Position numbers and translations under genes: made by a program
In this document: positions 9,103 through 18,130 of the stretch, in pieces
Numbering within the stretch: the first letter of the stretch is position 1
Layout: the number at the start of each line of letters is the position of its first letter
Notes under the pieces: model-generated
The model's database searches: none
What the model was told of the DNA's origin: nothing
What the model saw: only the letters and a program-made list of their open reading frames with translations
Assembly (NCBI GenBank): GCA_003427395.1
Contig: BFEA01000306.1
Coordinates: 42,470-64,576, forward strand
Direction: 5' to 3'
DNA: 22,107 nt
Origin: Chara braunii
Lineage: Eukaryota > Streptophyta > Charophyceae > Charales > Characeae

Positions 9103-9922
9103 GGGTCGCAACTGCCCCTACTTCAAGGCCATGTGAAGAAGTGAGCGCGTGCGAACAGGACACTCCCAACCCACATGAGCCTATGGCAGAGGTTGCAGGC
9201 CCGTGCCTAGCTAGCTGTCCAGAGACCGCCTGTGTTAGCGTCTCTTTAGGCACGTCCCTCACAGGTGTGNCAAAANAGTTAAAGGAGAGGATGNCAGCCT
9301 GGGCCAANATGAAGAAAGAGNGTAAAGGACAACTGATCTTAGTAGATGTAGAAGTTTTCAGGAATAGAGTAGGGGCCCTTATAGATTCAGGGGCCACCCG
9401 CAGTTATATTAGCCGTAGGGCGCTGAAGAAGTTGAAGCTAGGACTAAAAGTCCAAAAATTAGCAGACCCGATAGTCAGTGTCCTCGCAGACAACCGCACG
9501 ATGCGAGCTGAGGACTATGTAGAGGAATCTAGGCATACTTTCGCCTAGAGAAAGATGGGAAGGTGGAGAGAAAGTTCTCCATTCCCTGACTCTCCTCGTA
9601 CAGGATGACCTTCCTTTTGATGTAGTCCTAGGAATGGATTGGGGAGAGGCAGCAGGGGCCACACTCCATTTGAGTGAGCATGAGTGCAGGCTCCCTAGCC
9701 CGTCAGGCGAGGTTAAGATTGCCCGCCTGTTTCATGTGTCAGGTTTAGACAACACCTTGGCACATTGATGTCTCAGTGCTCCCGCGTTCGCGCGGTTAGT
9801 AAAGAAGGAGCGGTTCGAAGAACAAGTCTTTGTAGTTTATGTTAGACCTCTCACTGAGGCCCAGAAAGAAGACAGTTCTACAGATCCAACCGTAGCCAAG
9901 TTGCTGGAAGAGTTACAAGGAT
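9066..9922 (+). pseudogene. Aspartic protease region of element A
   Basis: A frame open from 9066 to 9548 carries the retropepsin active site GALIDSGATRSYIS, with the catalytic Asp-Ser-Gly-Ala at 9384-9395. It overlaps the end of gag in a different frame. Near 9540 the coding moves to another frame, which reads VQDDLPFDVVLGMDW, the conserved distal part of the fold, then a TGA at 9766-9768, and continues in the same frame to a TGA at 9928-9930. The enzyme would cut the Gag-Pol polyprotein as a dimer. Four Ns at 9270-9321 blur the segment before the active site. The active site itself is intact; the frameshift disables the gene. Confidence 0.82.
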
Positions 9923-11552
9923 TTGACTGAGTCACCGACAGGAGTAGTGCCGCGACCCATCCAGCACAGGATAGAGATAGAGCCTCGCAGTAGAACTCCT
10001 AAGGGTGCAGCCTACAGGATGTCCCCTAAAGAGTTAGAGGAGCTTCGCAAGCAGTTAGACGAGCTCCTCAAAAAAAGGTTGGATCAGCCCCAGTTCCTCT
10101 CCTTTTGGAGCACCTGTTTTGTTTGTCCCCAAGAAGGAAGGAGAGCTGAAAATGTGTACAGACTATAGGGGTTTCAACGCGATTATTGTGAAGAATGTTG
10201 AGCCACTGCCCAGGATAGGCGATCTTCTAGATCGGGTGCAGGGTTGTAAGTATTTCACTAAGATTGATTTAAAGTCCGGTTATCATCAGATAGAAGTCCA
10301 TCCTCATGATCAGTACAAGACTGCCTTCCGGACTAGATATGGGCATTATGAGTTCATAGTGATGCCCTTTGGACTAACCAACGCGCCAGCTACGTTTCAG
10401 CATTGTATGCATGACCTATTCAGACCCAGGTTAGACAAGTTTGTAGTGGTTTATTTAGATGATATTTTGGTTTTTAGTAAGACCCTCCAAGAACACCAGG
10501 GTCATCTGAGGCAGGTCTTGGAGAAGCTACGAGAAACTAACTTCAAGATCAACGCGAAGAAGTGTGAGTGGGCCAAGACACAAGTCTTGTACTTGGGCCA
10601 CGTATTAGACGGAGATGGCATTAAGCCAGAGGACAGTAAGATAGCGGCGATTAGAGATTGGCTGACGCCCCGCACATTGACAGAGTTGCGATCGTTCCTA
10701 GGCCTAGCTAACTACTACAGGAAGTTCGTGAGGAACTTCTCTACTATCACCGCTCCCCTGCGCAGGTTGCTTAAGAAAGAGGCAATCTGGCAATGGGACA
10801 AGGATTGTACATCCGCGCTCAAGAAACTGAAACACGCACTAATAGAATACCCTGTCCTCAAAGTAGCAGATCCGTCCTTGCCATTTGTCATCACCACGGA
10901 CGCAAGTCAGTACGGGATAGGCGTCGTGTTGCAGCAAGACGGCGGCAATGGCTACAGACCTGTAGAGTTCATGTCAGTGAGGATGCCCTCAGAGAAGGTT
11001 GCTACCTCAACGTACGAGAGAGAACTCTACGCTCTCACGCAAGCTTTAGAGCACTGGAAGCATTACCTGCTTGGGAGGCACTTCAAAGTGTATTCTGACC
11101 ACGAGACGCTTCGTTGGTTAAAGACTCAGGCCAAGATGACACCTAAGTTAANTAGGTNGGCCGCAGAGATAGACCAANATGACTTTGAGCTTAAGCCAGT
11201 GANGGGCAAGTACAACNTAGTCGCGAACGCTCTGAGTAGGAGATCAGACTACTTTGGANCCATAGTACACTATCTGGATATAGGGAGAGACCTGCAAGAG
11301 AAAGTGAAGCAAGCGTATGCGCAGGACCCTATCTATAGCGACCTCCTAAAGAGAGTCAGAGAGGCTCCAAAGACTGAGCCAGATTACCGCACTACAAACA
11401 GATTGTTGTTTGAGAAGACTAACGTATTTGACCACCTGTGCGTTCCCAACAACGAAGAGATCCGTAGTCTGATCCTAGGGGAATGCCATGATACAGAGGG
11501 ACATTTCGGTTGGCAAAAGACTCCAGCCAATCTGGCCAGGAATGAAGAATGA
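9923..11552 (+). pseudogene. Reverse transcriptase, RNase H and integrase N-terminus of element A
   Basis: The RT N-terminus is read from 9923 (PTGVVPRPIQHRIEIEP) up to a seven-A run at 10070-10076, where one extra base shifts the frame. From 10071 the frame is open to the TGA at 11550-11552. RT motifs follow: LKSGYHQIEV, MPFGLTNAPATFQ and the catalytic YLDD at 10452-10463. RNase H shows TDAS (10896-10907), YERELYAL and SDHETLRWL. The frame ends in the integrase zinc-binding part with its two His (HDTEGHFGWQ). Together these copy RNA to DNA and remove the template. Ns at 11152-11259 fall in RNase H. Apart from the A-run shift and the early end this is the best preserved pol segment in A. Confidence 0.9.
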
Positions 11553-12801
11553 CTGCATAGAGTATGTCCGCAGTTGTAAGGTATGCCAGCGTAATAAGAC
11601 CTCCACGCGCGCACCCCTTGGTCTTCTCAGACCCTTGTAAGGTATGCCAGCGTAATAAGACTACCACGTCAGACCCTTGCCTATTCCGGATCAGCCGGAA
11701 GACTCAGTGTCCATAGACTTCATGGACACCCACGTCAAGAGCCGGGATGGTAAAAGCCAAGTCATGGTCATAGTTGACCGGTTTAAGTATGCAGTTTTTG
11801 TTCCTTTGCCTGCAGAGACACATACAGACTTAGTGATACAGAAGTTCTTTGACTTTTGGGTTAGTGAGAATGGAATCCCATTGTCAATAGTCAGCGATAG
11901 AGATAGTCGCTTCACCAGCCAGAACTGGCAAGAACTCATGAGAGTGTANGGNTCTAAGTTGTTAATGTCATCTGGCCGTCATCCANAGACCAACNGTCAG
12001 ACAGAACAGATGAACAAGATCCTACNGCAAGTTNTGNGCATGTACATTAGACCAGANCAGATNAACTGGGATGAGATGTTGCCTAAGGTAGCTAGTGCNT
12101 ACAACAACAGCGTGCATCTATCCACCTGCCGCACTCCCAATGAGTTGCACAAGTCCTTTAGATCACGCAGACCGTTCGAAGGACTGAACCAGGATGAGAT
12201 TCACAGACTACCGCCCGGTACCAGGGAATTTGCAGTACAGCACGAGAAAGAATTAGCAACTGTTGTTGAGAACCTTAGAAAGGCCCAGCATAGGATGATA
12301 GAACAGGCTAACAAGCACCGTCGCCCATCACAGTTTCAAGTAGGCGACTTAGTCTGGGTAAAGGCAAAAGAGTTTGCGCCTGAAGAAAACATCTCGCAGA
12401 AGTTACTGCCTGCATATAGAGGACCGTGGCCGGTTCTAGAAGTCAAGGGCGGAGAGGATGGACCATCATACACTATAGAGATCCCAGTACACCTCCACAC
12501 ATATCCTGTGTTCCATGCTTCAAAGCTGTTGCCATGTGTTACAAGCCAACAGTTCCCTTCTAGAAGATCCATGATCCCTCCGGATATGGATGGGAGCTAT
12601 GACATAGAGGGCATTGTAGAGGAGGATGTGTTTAGAACAGGAGGTAGAGGTCGTCCACAGAAACAGTACAAGGTCCGCTTTGCATATCAGGAACCGGAGG
12701 ATGACCGCTGGTTTACGAGATCAGAACTTCTAGAGACAGATCCCGATATAGTTAGAGCCCACGAGAGAGAGCAAAAAGGTAAAGGTCCTGCCTTGGACTA
12801 A
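11542..12801 (+). pseudogene. Integrase with chromodomain, element A
   Basis: From 11542 another frame supplies the CC half of the HHCC finger (CKVCQRNK), then a 61-bp duplication brings a TAA at 11638-11640. From about 11662 the same frame runs open to TAA at 12799-12801. The DDE core is present: Asp at 11716 (SIDFMD), Asp at 11896 (SDRDSRF) and Glu at 12004 (QTEQMN), with 35 residues between the last two. A GPW (GPY/F-like) module is near 12420. The C-terminus (about 12594-12760) resembles a chromodomain (YDIEGIV, QYKVRF, DDRWFTRSEL) with a GGRGRPQK insert. It would join cDNA to the chromosome, with the tail reading chromatin. About eight Ns at 11949-12108 blur the region around the catalytic Glu. 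Confidence 0.88.
11574..11682 (+). repeat. 61-bp tandem duplication in integrase A
   Basis: The 27 bases at 11574-11600 recur exactly at 11635-11661. The second unit then lacks roughly 15 bp and rejoins at cagacccttg. The duplication introduces a TAA at 11638 into the integrase frame. Confidence 0.9.
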
Positions 12802-12826
12802 ATTATTCTCGGAGGACCTCGAATTT

Positions 12827-12839
12827 AGGACGGCGGGAG
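12827..12839 (+). other. Candidate polypurine tract of element A
   Basis: The sequence aggacggcgggag, interrupted by one C, stands 25 bp after the integrase stop and just before a possible LTR start (TGAAACAG). Weak evidence, because the 5' LTR that would confirm the boundary was not found. Confidence 0.3.
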
Positions 12840-12883
12840 TGAAACAGTATTCACCAGTTAGCAGTAGCTGCTGCAGATCCCAG

Positions 12884-13015
12884 GGTTCGATCCCTAGACC
12901 CCAACCTTACCTGTGTACAGTACCTGTGTCGACCCATAGAATTGAACCCGCGACCTGTGTATTTGTAATAGCTGATACGTTGTCGTAGGGTCCATAGGTA
13001 GCATGGGTTCGATCT
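12884..13015. other. Three tRNA T-arm / B-box-like motifs
   Basis: GGTTCGATCC is at 12884-12893 (plus), GGTTCAATTC at 12939-12948 (minus) and GGTTCGATCT at 13006-13015 (plus). The first two fit the Pol III B-box core GWTCRANNC; the third misses the last base. The minus-strand motif is preceded by AGGTCGCG, as in many tRNA variable loop/T-stem junctions. No complete tRNA, acceptor stem or clear A box was seen. Confidence 0.5.
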
Positions 13016-13040
13016 GTAGACCTGTCGGATAGGAGTCTTA

Positions 13041-13160
13041 GTCAGGTCTAGACATCGTAGCTGTAGTATTCTCGAAAGGTCAAGGTTGTAGCTGCTACAG
13101 TCCAGAAGGGTCAGAGTCGTAGCTGCAACAGTCACGAAAGGCCAAGTCTACGGCCTTCCG
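13041..13160 (+). repeat. Decayed 31-32 bp tandem repeats
   Basis: Units starting near 13041, 13071, 13103 and 13134 share a gaaaggtcaag-like start and a GTAGCTGYWRYAG core. A further GTAGCTGCTGCAG lies at 12864. They end in the 12-bp palindrome ccttccggaagg (13154-13165). Such arrays are common upstream of LTR promoters. Confidence 0.65.
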
Positions 13161-13360
13161 GAAGGTCCCAGTAGTGGCCTTTCATGAGTTGCCCACGTTT
13201 AAGAAGAGGCAAGTGGTCAAGTGGTGAGGCAAGTAGGCAAGTGAGGGAAGTCCACCCTGCTGAGTCAATAGTCCCAGTCCCCAGTCAGTCAAGCAAGTAC
13301 CGCACGGGACTGTGTGCACTTGGGGCAAGGGAAATGGGCCAGACCAACGACCTGCAGAAG

Positions 13361-13368
13361 TATAAAAT
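13361..13368 (+). promoter_or_regulatory. TATA box of the element A tail
   Basis: TATAAAAT stands in a GC-moderate context, in the transcription direction of element A and midway through the putative LTR, where a U3 promoter is expected. The start site would be about 25-35 bp downstream, near the repeated cattcattcattc. Confidence 0.5.
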
Positions 13369-13769
13369 CAAGAGGCAGCGCCCAGCCATTCATTCATTCC
13401 TGCGTGAGCCATGCGGAAGCGCTGCCACAGCGACTTGTGCAAGGAGGTTTGCAGTGAGCCCGGAGGACGCAGTGGGCGAGAGAGGAGTTAGCATAGCGAT
13501 AGGGTAGAGGCAGCCATACCTGCCATAGCTGTAGTTAGTGGGAAGAGTGTGTGTGTATGTGTGTGTTCAGAGTGACGTGTGTGGGATATCCAGGGTGATC
13601 TAGTGTATGTGAACAGTGAGTTGATTGGGCGCTGAGTCGCCATAGCCAGTCGAAAGTGAACTCTTATCTGGAAGCCATATCTCGGAGTGTTGAGTGGGCG
13701 CATGTCGCCAGTTTGTTGTGTTGTTGTTTACATGCATGAAAAGTGTGAATGAGTCCGAGTCTGATTGCA

Positions 13770-14379
13770 CACACTTCCAGCACCAGGTATGTCTCTCGCC
13801 ACACTCACAACCTGGTTCCCCAACACACAGATGCCACTAGCACCCAAGGACCACCCTGCGCCACACCCAGCTCACAGCGGAGCAGCTCGGCTATGGCTGC
13901 CCCCTCCTTCCTGCTCGCCCGTGAGAGCGTGAGTGCCAGACAGCAAATAGCGCAGCAGCGCTTGCGCAGCATGCAGCCAGCACCCGAATGTCGAATGAGG
14001 AGGCAGGCCCTTTGCTATATCGAAGTGGCCTGCCTGTGTCCAGTCCCAGGAAGCTTCCAATAGGCCCCGGTAGCCTGAGCCCCAGCACGAACGAGAGCAG
14101 GCCTTGGGCCTGAGGTGGTTGCATGTTCCCAACTGCCTTGGCCTGTGTTTGGCCCAGTACCCGTATCTAGCCCAGGGTCTGCTTCCCATACATTCACACA
14201 GGCGGCTCAGGGCCTGGGTTCTCTCAACCAACTGGCGCTGCGCAACTGCCTGAATTTCCTTAGTTGCGCAGTGACCAAAATAGGGCCCTGGAGGCCTCGT
14301 CGAGCCTGCCTTCACTTAGGGCTGCCGACGGGCTGTAGGAGAGAGGCCGAAAGGGGCTCACAGAGGCAATAGCCTCGCA
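13770..14379 (-). repeat. 3' LTR remnant of element B
   Basis: On the minus strand the LTR starts TGCGAGG at 14379, directly after the polypurine tract, and runs to about 13770, where element A's tail takes over. Positions 13772-14050 match 21530-21810 with about a dozen mismatches by eye. The roughly 310 bp that in the 5' copy lie next to the primer site (21217-21525) are absent here. Confidence 0.78.
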
Positions 14380-14394
14380 TTCCCTCCTCCTTAG
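14380..14394 (-). other. Polypurine tract of element B
   Basis: On the minus strand taaggaggagggaa immediately precedes the LTR start TGCGAGG and lies about 50 bp after the integrase stop. This is the expected second-strand primer position. Confidence 0.72.
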
Positions 14395-14446
14395 CTTCAA
14401 CAGTCCTCTGAGAAGCTCAGTCTTCGACCATCGGGCGCTTTCCCTT

Positions 14447-15895
14447 CTACAGAGATTTCTCATAGTGAGCTACAACTTGAGGAGCGGTCTGCACGAGTTC
14501 TTCCCTTGTGAACCAGCGGTCCTCCTTGGGATCAGTATGATGTCGAAACCGAACTCGATACTGCAGCTTCGGTTTCGGAGGACGTCCCCTGCCTCTAGGT
14601 CTCTGAACGGGTAGCTCCTTGTGATCCACGATGTCATCAATGTCCACTTCTCCATCCATGGTTGGGGGCAGCATTGAGCGTCGCGAGGGAAACTGGTCGG
14701 TTTCCTTGAATGGTGCAAGCTTCGACGCGTGGAAGACTGGGTAGGTACAGAGGTGACCAGGGATCCGGATAACATAGGATGGCCCATCCGGATCAGTCCC
14801 AACAACATCCAACACTTCCCAAGGCCCAAAATACTGGGGCACGAGTTTGCGGGAAATCCTTTGCTCTTGTCCCAGTTCTGAGGACTTAACCCAGACCCTG
14901 TCCCCAACCTGAAAAGTAGAAGGACGGCGGTGTCTGTTCTAAGACTTGATCATTGCCGCCTGTGCCTTCTGCATCTGTTCTAACGCCTGCTGCATTTTCC
15001 GTTCATACCTATAGGCAAATTCTAATGTGCGCGGTGCGGGAGTTGTCTGATTCTCAGGCAGGAGAAAGTCTTGGGGCAGTCTAGGCTTGAAGGTCAGTAG
15101 TAGACTGTTTGGCTCACCCCGGTGGCGCTGTGTATGGTGTTGTTATACAGGCTGGCGATGAGAGTGAGCTTCTCATCGTAGTCCACCTGGTTGGGCTTAA
15201 TATAATGCCTCAACAGGTCTTGTACAACGCGGTTCAGTTGCTCGGCTTGACCATTGGCCTCTGGGTGATTCCCAGAAGTCATTTGCAACTGTCCCCTGTT
15301 CGGCAGCAGCGGCCTTCCGTAGCTCACTGGTGAAACGGACATCCTTGTCACTAACTATGGATTTGGGCAGACCAAAATCCCTAACCCAGTTCTCTTTAAA
15401 CAATCTGATGACGTACTCGATCTTTGCTGACTCAGGCATGGCTATCAGCCTAGCATATTTGCTAAACCTATCCACGATGACGAAGATGTGTCTCATGCCG
15501 CTCTTGCTGGTGACCAGCGTATCCATGAAGTTCATGGACAGGCTCTCACTTGGGCTTTCCGAAATCGGAAGGGGCTTCAGGAGCCCAAGAGGAGCCCGAG
15601 TACGTGGCTTGTCTCTCTGACAGACCTGACAAGTTTCCACGTACAGCTGGGCATCTCTCATCATCGTAGGCCACCAGAACCGTTGCAGCAGATTAGCGGC
15701 GGACTTTTTATAACCAAAATGGCCGGTGGCGTCATGACACTCTCCTAAAAATAAACTATGCAAAGACTCTCTATTTGGTACACACAATCTTTTATTCCCG
15801 GCCTTTTCAAGGAACCGCAAGCCATTGACCAACTCAAACTCGGCAGAAGTCCTCTTGTCCTTCGCCTCGGGTCTGTGTATGATCTCAAACATGAA
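14447..15895 (-). pseudogene. Integrase with chromodomain, element B
   Basis: The frame from 15892 carries an intact HHCC zinc finger (HDATGHFGYKK then CQVCQRDK) and the start of the DDE core. The first catalytic position reads SMNFMDT (Asn codon at 15530-15532) where element A has SIDFMD. The second Asp is at 15347-15349 (SDKDVRF). A frameshift near 15290 separates it from the Glu at 15241-15243 (GQAEQLNR). Another shift near 15105 and a TAG near 14940 precede the GPY/F module (FGPWEVLDVVG) and the chromodomain (DIDDIVDHKELP, QYRVRFRHH, DRWFTREEL), which contains the insert PRGRGRPPKPK. The stop is at 14447. It would insert the cDNA; in this copy both a catalytic residue and the frame are lost. 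Confidence 0.9.
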
Positions 15896-17289
15896 CTAAT
15901 CCTCGCGATAGGCGTCCACCAAAGAGCGAGTAACATCGTTTGTCAGATCAAACTCAGTAATTAGCGCACCTGAGAAGTCAGGTCTACGCGACAAGGCATC
16001 GGCAACCTTGTTGTACTCCCGTTTTAGATACTGAGGATAGAAGTCATACTGCTCAATGACTTCGATCCAACGCTTCAGAGCGTCCGAAAGTACCGGCTGG
16101 GTTCTCATTCATCTCAGTGTCTGATGATCAGTTCTGAGGATGAAGAACCTCCCAAGGAGATAGTGCCTCCAATGGGTCAGTGCCTTGTACACCGCATAGA
16201 GTTCCTTCTCATAGGTTGACTTTGCCAACTTCCGAGACAGCATTTTCTTAGACATGTACTCAACTGGCCTCAACTTTGGCCCCTCCTGCTGCGCGAGCAC
16301 GGCGCCAATGCCATATTGGCTGGCATCCGTGGTGACTACAAACGGCTTGTCAGGATGAGGAAGTTTCAAGACCTCGTACTGCGTCAATGCATGCTTCAGA
16401 TGTCTGAAAGCAGCCCCGCACTCATCTGTCCACTCCCATGGGGTGTCAAGGCGGGTCAGATCAGTCAAAGGAGCATCCACTATGCTATAGTTCTTAACGA
16501 AAGTCCTATAGTAGCTTTGTCATTCCTAAGAAAGATCTCATCTCAGTCACAGACTGAGGACGTGGCCAATCACGGATGCTGGCCACCTTTGCGTCATCGG
16601 GCTTCAACCCTTCCGCGGATATCTCATGACCCAAGTACAAGACACGGGTGCGGCCAAACTCGCACTTCTCACCGTTGATCTTGAACTTGTGCTGCCGCAG
16701 GAGACTGAGGACTTTGTCCAAATGTGCAACATGCTCCTCGACAGTCTTACTAAAAATAAGTATGTCATCGAGGTACACGATGACAAACTTATCCAAGTAG
16801 TCATGGAATATCCGGTTCATAGCGTGCTGAAAGGTGCCAGGAGCATTGCAAAGGCCGAAAGGCATCACCACAAACTCGTACAGACCGTAACTGGTCTGAA
16901 CAGCGGTTTTGTGCTGATCCTCGCGCCGGATCGCAATCTGATGGTACCCGGACTTCAGATCTATCTTACTGAAGTACCGACACCCTTGCACTCTATCTAA
17001 CAGATCATCGATGCGCGGTAGGGGCTCTCTATTCCTTACAGTGATGGCATTGGCCCCTATAGTCAATGCACATCCTAAATGTACCCCCCTCCTCCTTAGG
17101 TACGAATAGTACTGGAGATCCATAAGGAGAGACACTCGGCCGAATCCAACCCTTCTCTACAAGTTCCTTGAGTTGGCAGCGAAGCTCATCGAGCTGGCCT
17201 GGAGACATCTGATAGATCCCACCCTTCGGGATACTAGACCCTGGGATAATTTCTATCGCGTGGACGACCTCCCTCTCAACAACCCCTGT
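15896..17289 (-). pseudogene. Reverse transcriptase and RNase H, element B
   Basis: RT begins in the protease frame (PTGVVEREVVHAIEIIPG, WIRPSVSPYGSPVLFVP) and stops after MCIDYRG, where loss of two bases near 17050 changes frame. The next frame carries LKSGYHQIAI, MPFGLCNAPGTFQ and the catalytic YLDD (16764-16775), then shifts again near 16517. The third frame has RNase H with TDAS (16319-16330), YEKELYAV and TDHQTL. A TGA at 16109-16111 falls where element A and relatives have Trp (TLRW). After that the frame continues (WIEVIEQYDF, YNKVADALSRR) to a TAG at 15896-15898. Key catalytic motifs are intact; only frame damage is seen. Confidence 0.9.
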
Positions 17290-18130
17290 TGGCTCTTCAC
17301 ATAGATCATGGTACTTAGCAACTACTCCCTCTATCTCCGGCGGCATTTTCACCGGCTCGCCTGCATCAGAGACATAAACTAGGTACATACCCTCCTCCTG
17401 ATTTTGCTTATAATAATTATAGAATGCGACCGCACACATGCATCCATAGGACTCAATCAGACTACTAGCTTTGAACTTGTGCAATCTGGCGGTCCCTCCA
17501 CCTGGCAAAGTGTGTTTGACTACTTTTCGGTCCCAGTCAAACTGGGGCTGTGCAACCGAGAGGTAGTACATACCTAACAAGATATCCATGGGGAGATCAT
17601 CGCTCACCAGGAATGAGACACGATGCCTCAATTCCCCTCCCGCATACGGGAACAGGCACTCAACGTCCTGAAGGTAGTCATTGACTACCATGCGCTGTTT
17701 GTTGGCACAAGTCGACTCCACAGGTCGACTCAGGCGCTGCACTTGCCCCTGTAAGCACAGCCTCTCAACGCACGCGCGACTAATGAAATTCCTCGTCGAG
17801 CAAGTGTCATAATAGGCCCCGGTCTTGCGACCGCCAATGACAACCTCGCTGACGAACATCTCACACTTCGGGGCTTTGACTAGTGTCGTCCAAGAAGCTA
17901 GCGGGTTTGATCTAGACCACTCCACCTCTAGCTCCTCTAAGGATTCAAACACATTCATCAAACAGAGGGTCGATGGGTCCGAATGTGTTTGCGGGACAAC
18001 GGGGGAGTGAGTAGCTTGGGCCATATCGCGAGATGGCGAGGGTGTCTCCACCACCTCGACCCTAGTAGGAACAGCTACTATTCCTACTGGCCTGACGTGT
18101 TTCCCGGAGCAGTGCCTGACGAACTGGCAA
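17290..18130 (-). pseudogene. Protease region of element B, active-site Gly replaced
   Basis: The frame is open from about 18130 to 17029, and the nominal start at 18054 is a GTG inside it. After a linker, the protease reads VVIGGRKTGAYYDTCSTRNF, so the usual Asp-Thr/Ser-Gly is Asp-Thr-Cys (Asp 17806-17808, Cys 17800-17802). The distal motif DDLPMDILLGMYYL is present. A spacer leads into RT in the same frame. Retropepsins need the Gly of D-T/S-G for the fireman's-grip geometry, so this copy may be inactive or the subfamily may be variant. The region lies in the same frame as most of gag (18220-19938), with the zinc-knuckle segment between them out of frame. Confidence 0.82.

Larger units (their letters stand above)
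6870..13769 (+). mobile_element. Element A: defective Ty3/Gypsy chromovirus
   Basis: The plus strand holds gag with zinc knuckle, aspartic protease, RT, RNase H, integrase and a C-terminal chromodomain. Integrase lies after RT, the order that separates Gypsy from Copia elements. A 3' tail with TATA box follows. At least four in-frame stops and several frameshifts disable it, and a 5' LTR was not found. The 5' limit is a guess; the 3' limit is where the LTR of element B begins. Confidence 0.7.
12840..13769 (+). repeat. Putative 3' LTR of element A
   Basis: The region begins TG after a purine tract and can end in CA at 13768-13769, directly where element B's LTR similarity begins. It has an LTR-like layout: tandem repeats in the first half, a TATA box at 13361, then a non-coding tail with a GT run (13547-13566). 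No second copy exists in the window, so LTR status is inferred from position and the promoter-like motif. Confidence 0.42.

Noticed and set aside
10064-10085. Programmed ribosomal frameshift at the A-run in RT of element A
   Set aside because: The needed shift is in the plus-one sense inside a conserved domain, not a minus-one shift at a gag-pol border; an extra base explains it better.
12850-13020. A functional tRNA gene
   Set aside because: Only T-arm-like segments are seen; stems are poorly paired and no acceptor, anticodon arm or clear A box was found.
13184-13507. 107-codon plus-strand frame in the tail of element A
   Set aside because: It spans the TATA box, has no recognisable domain and starts within tandem-repeat sequence.
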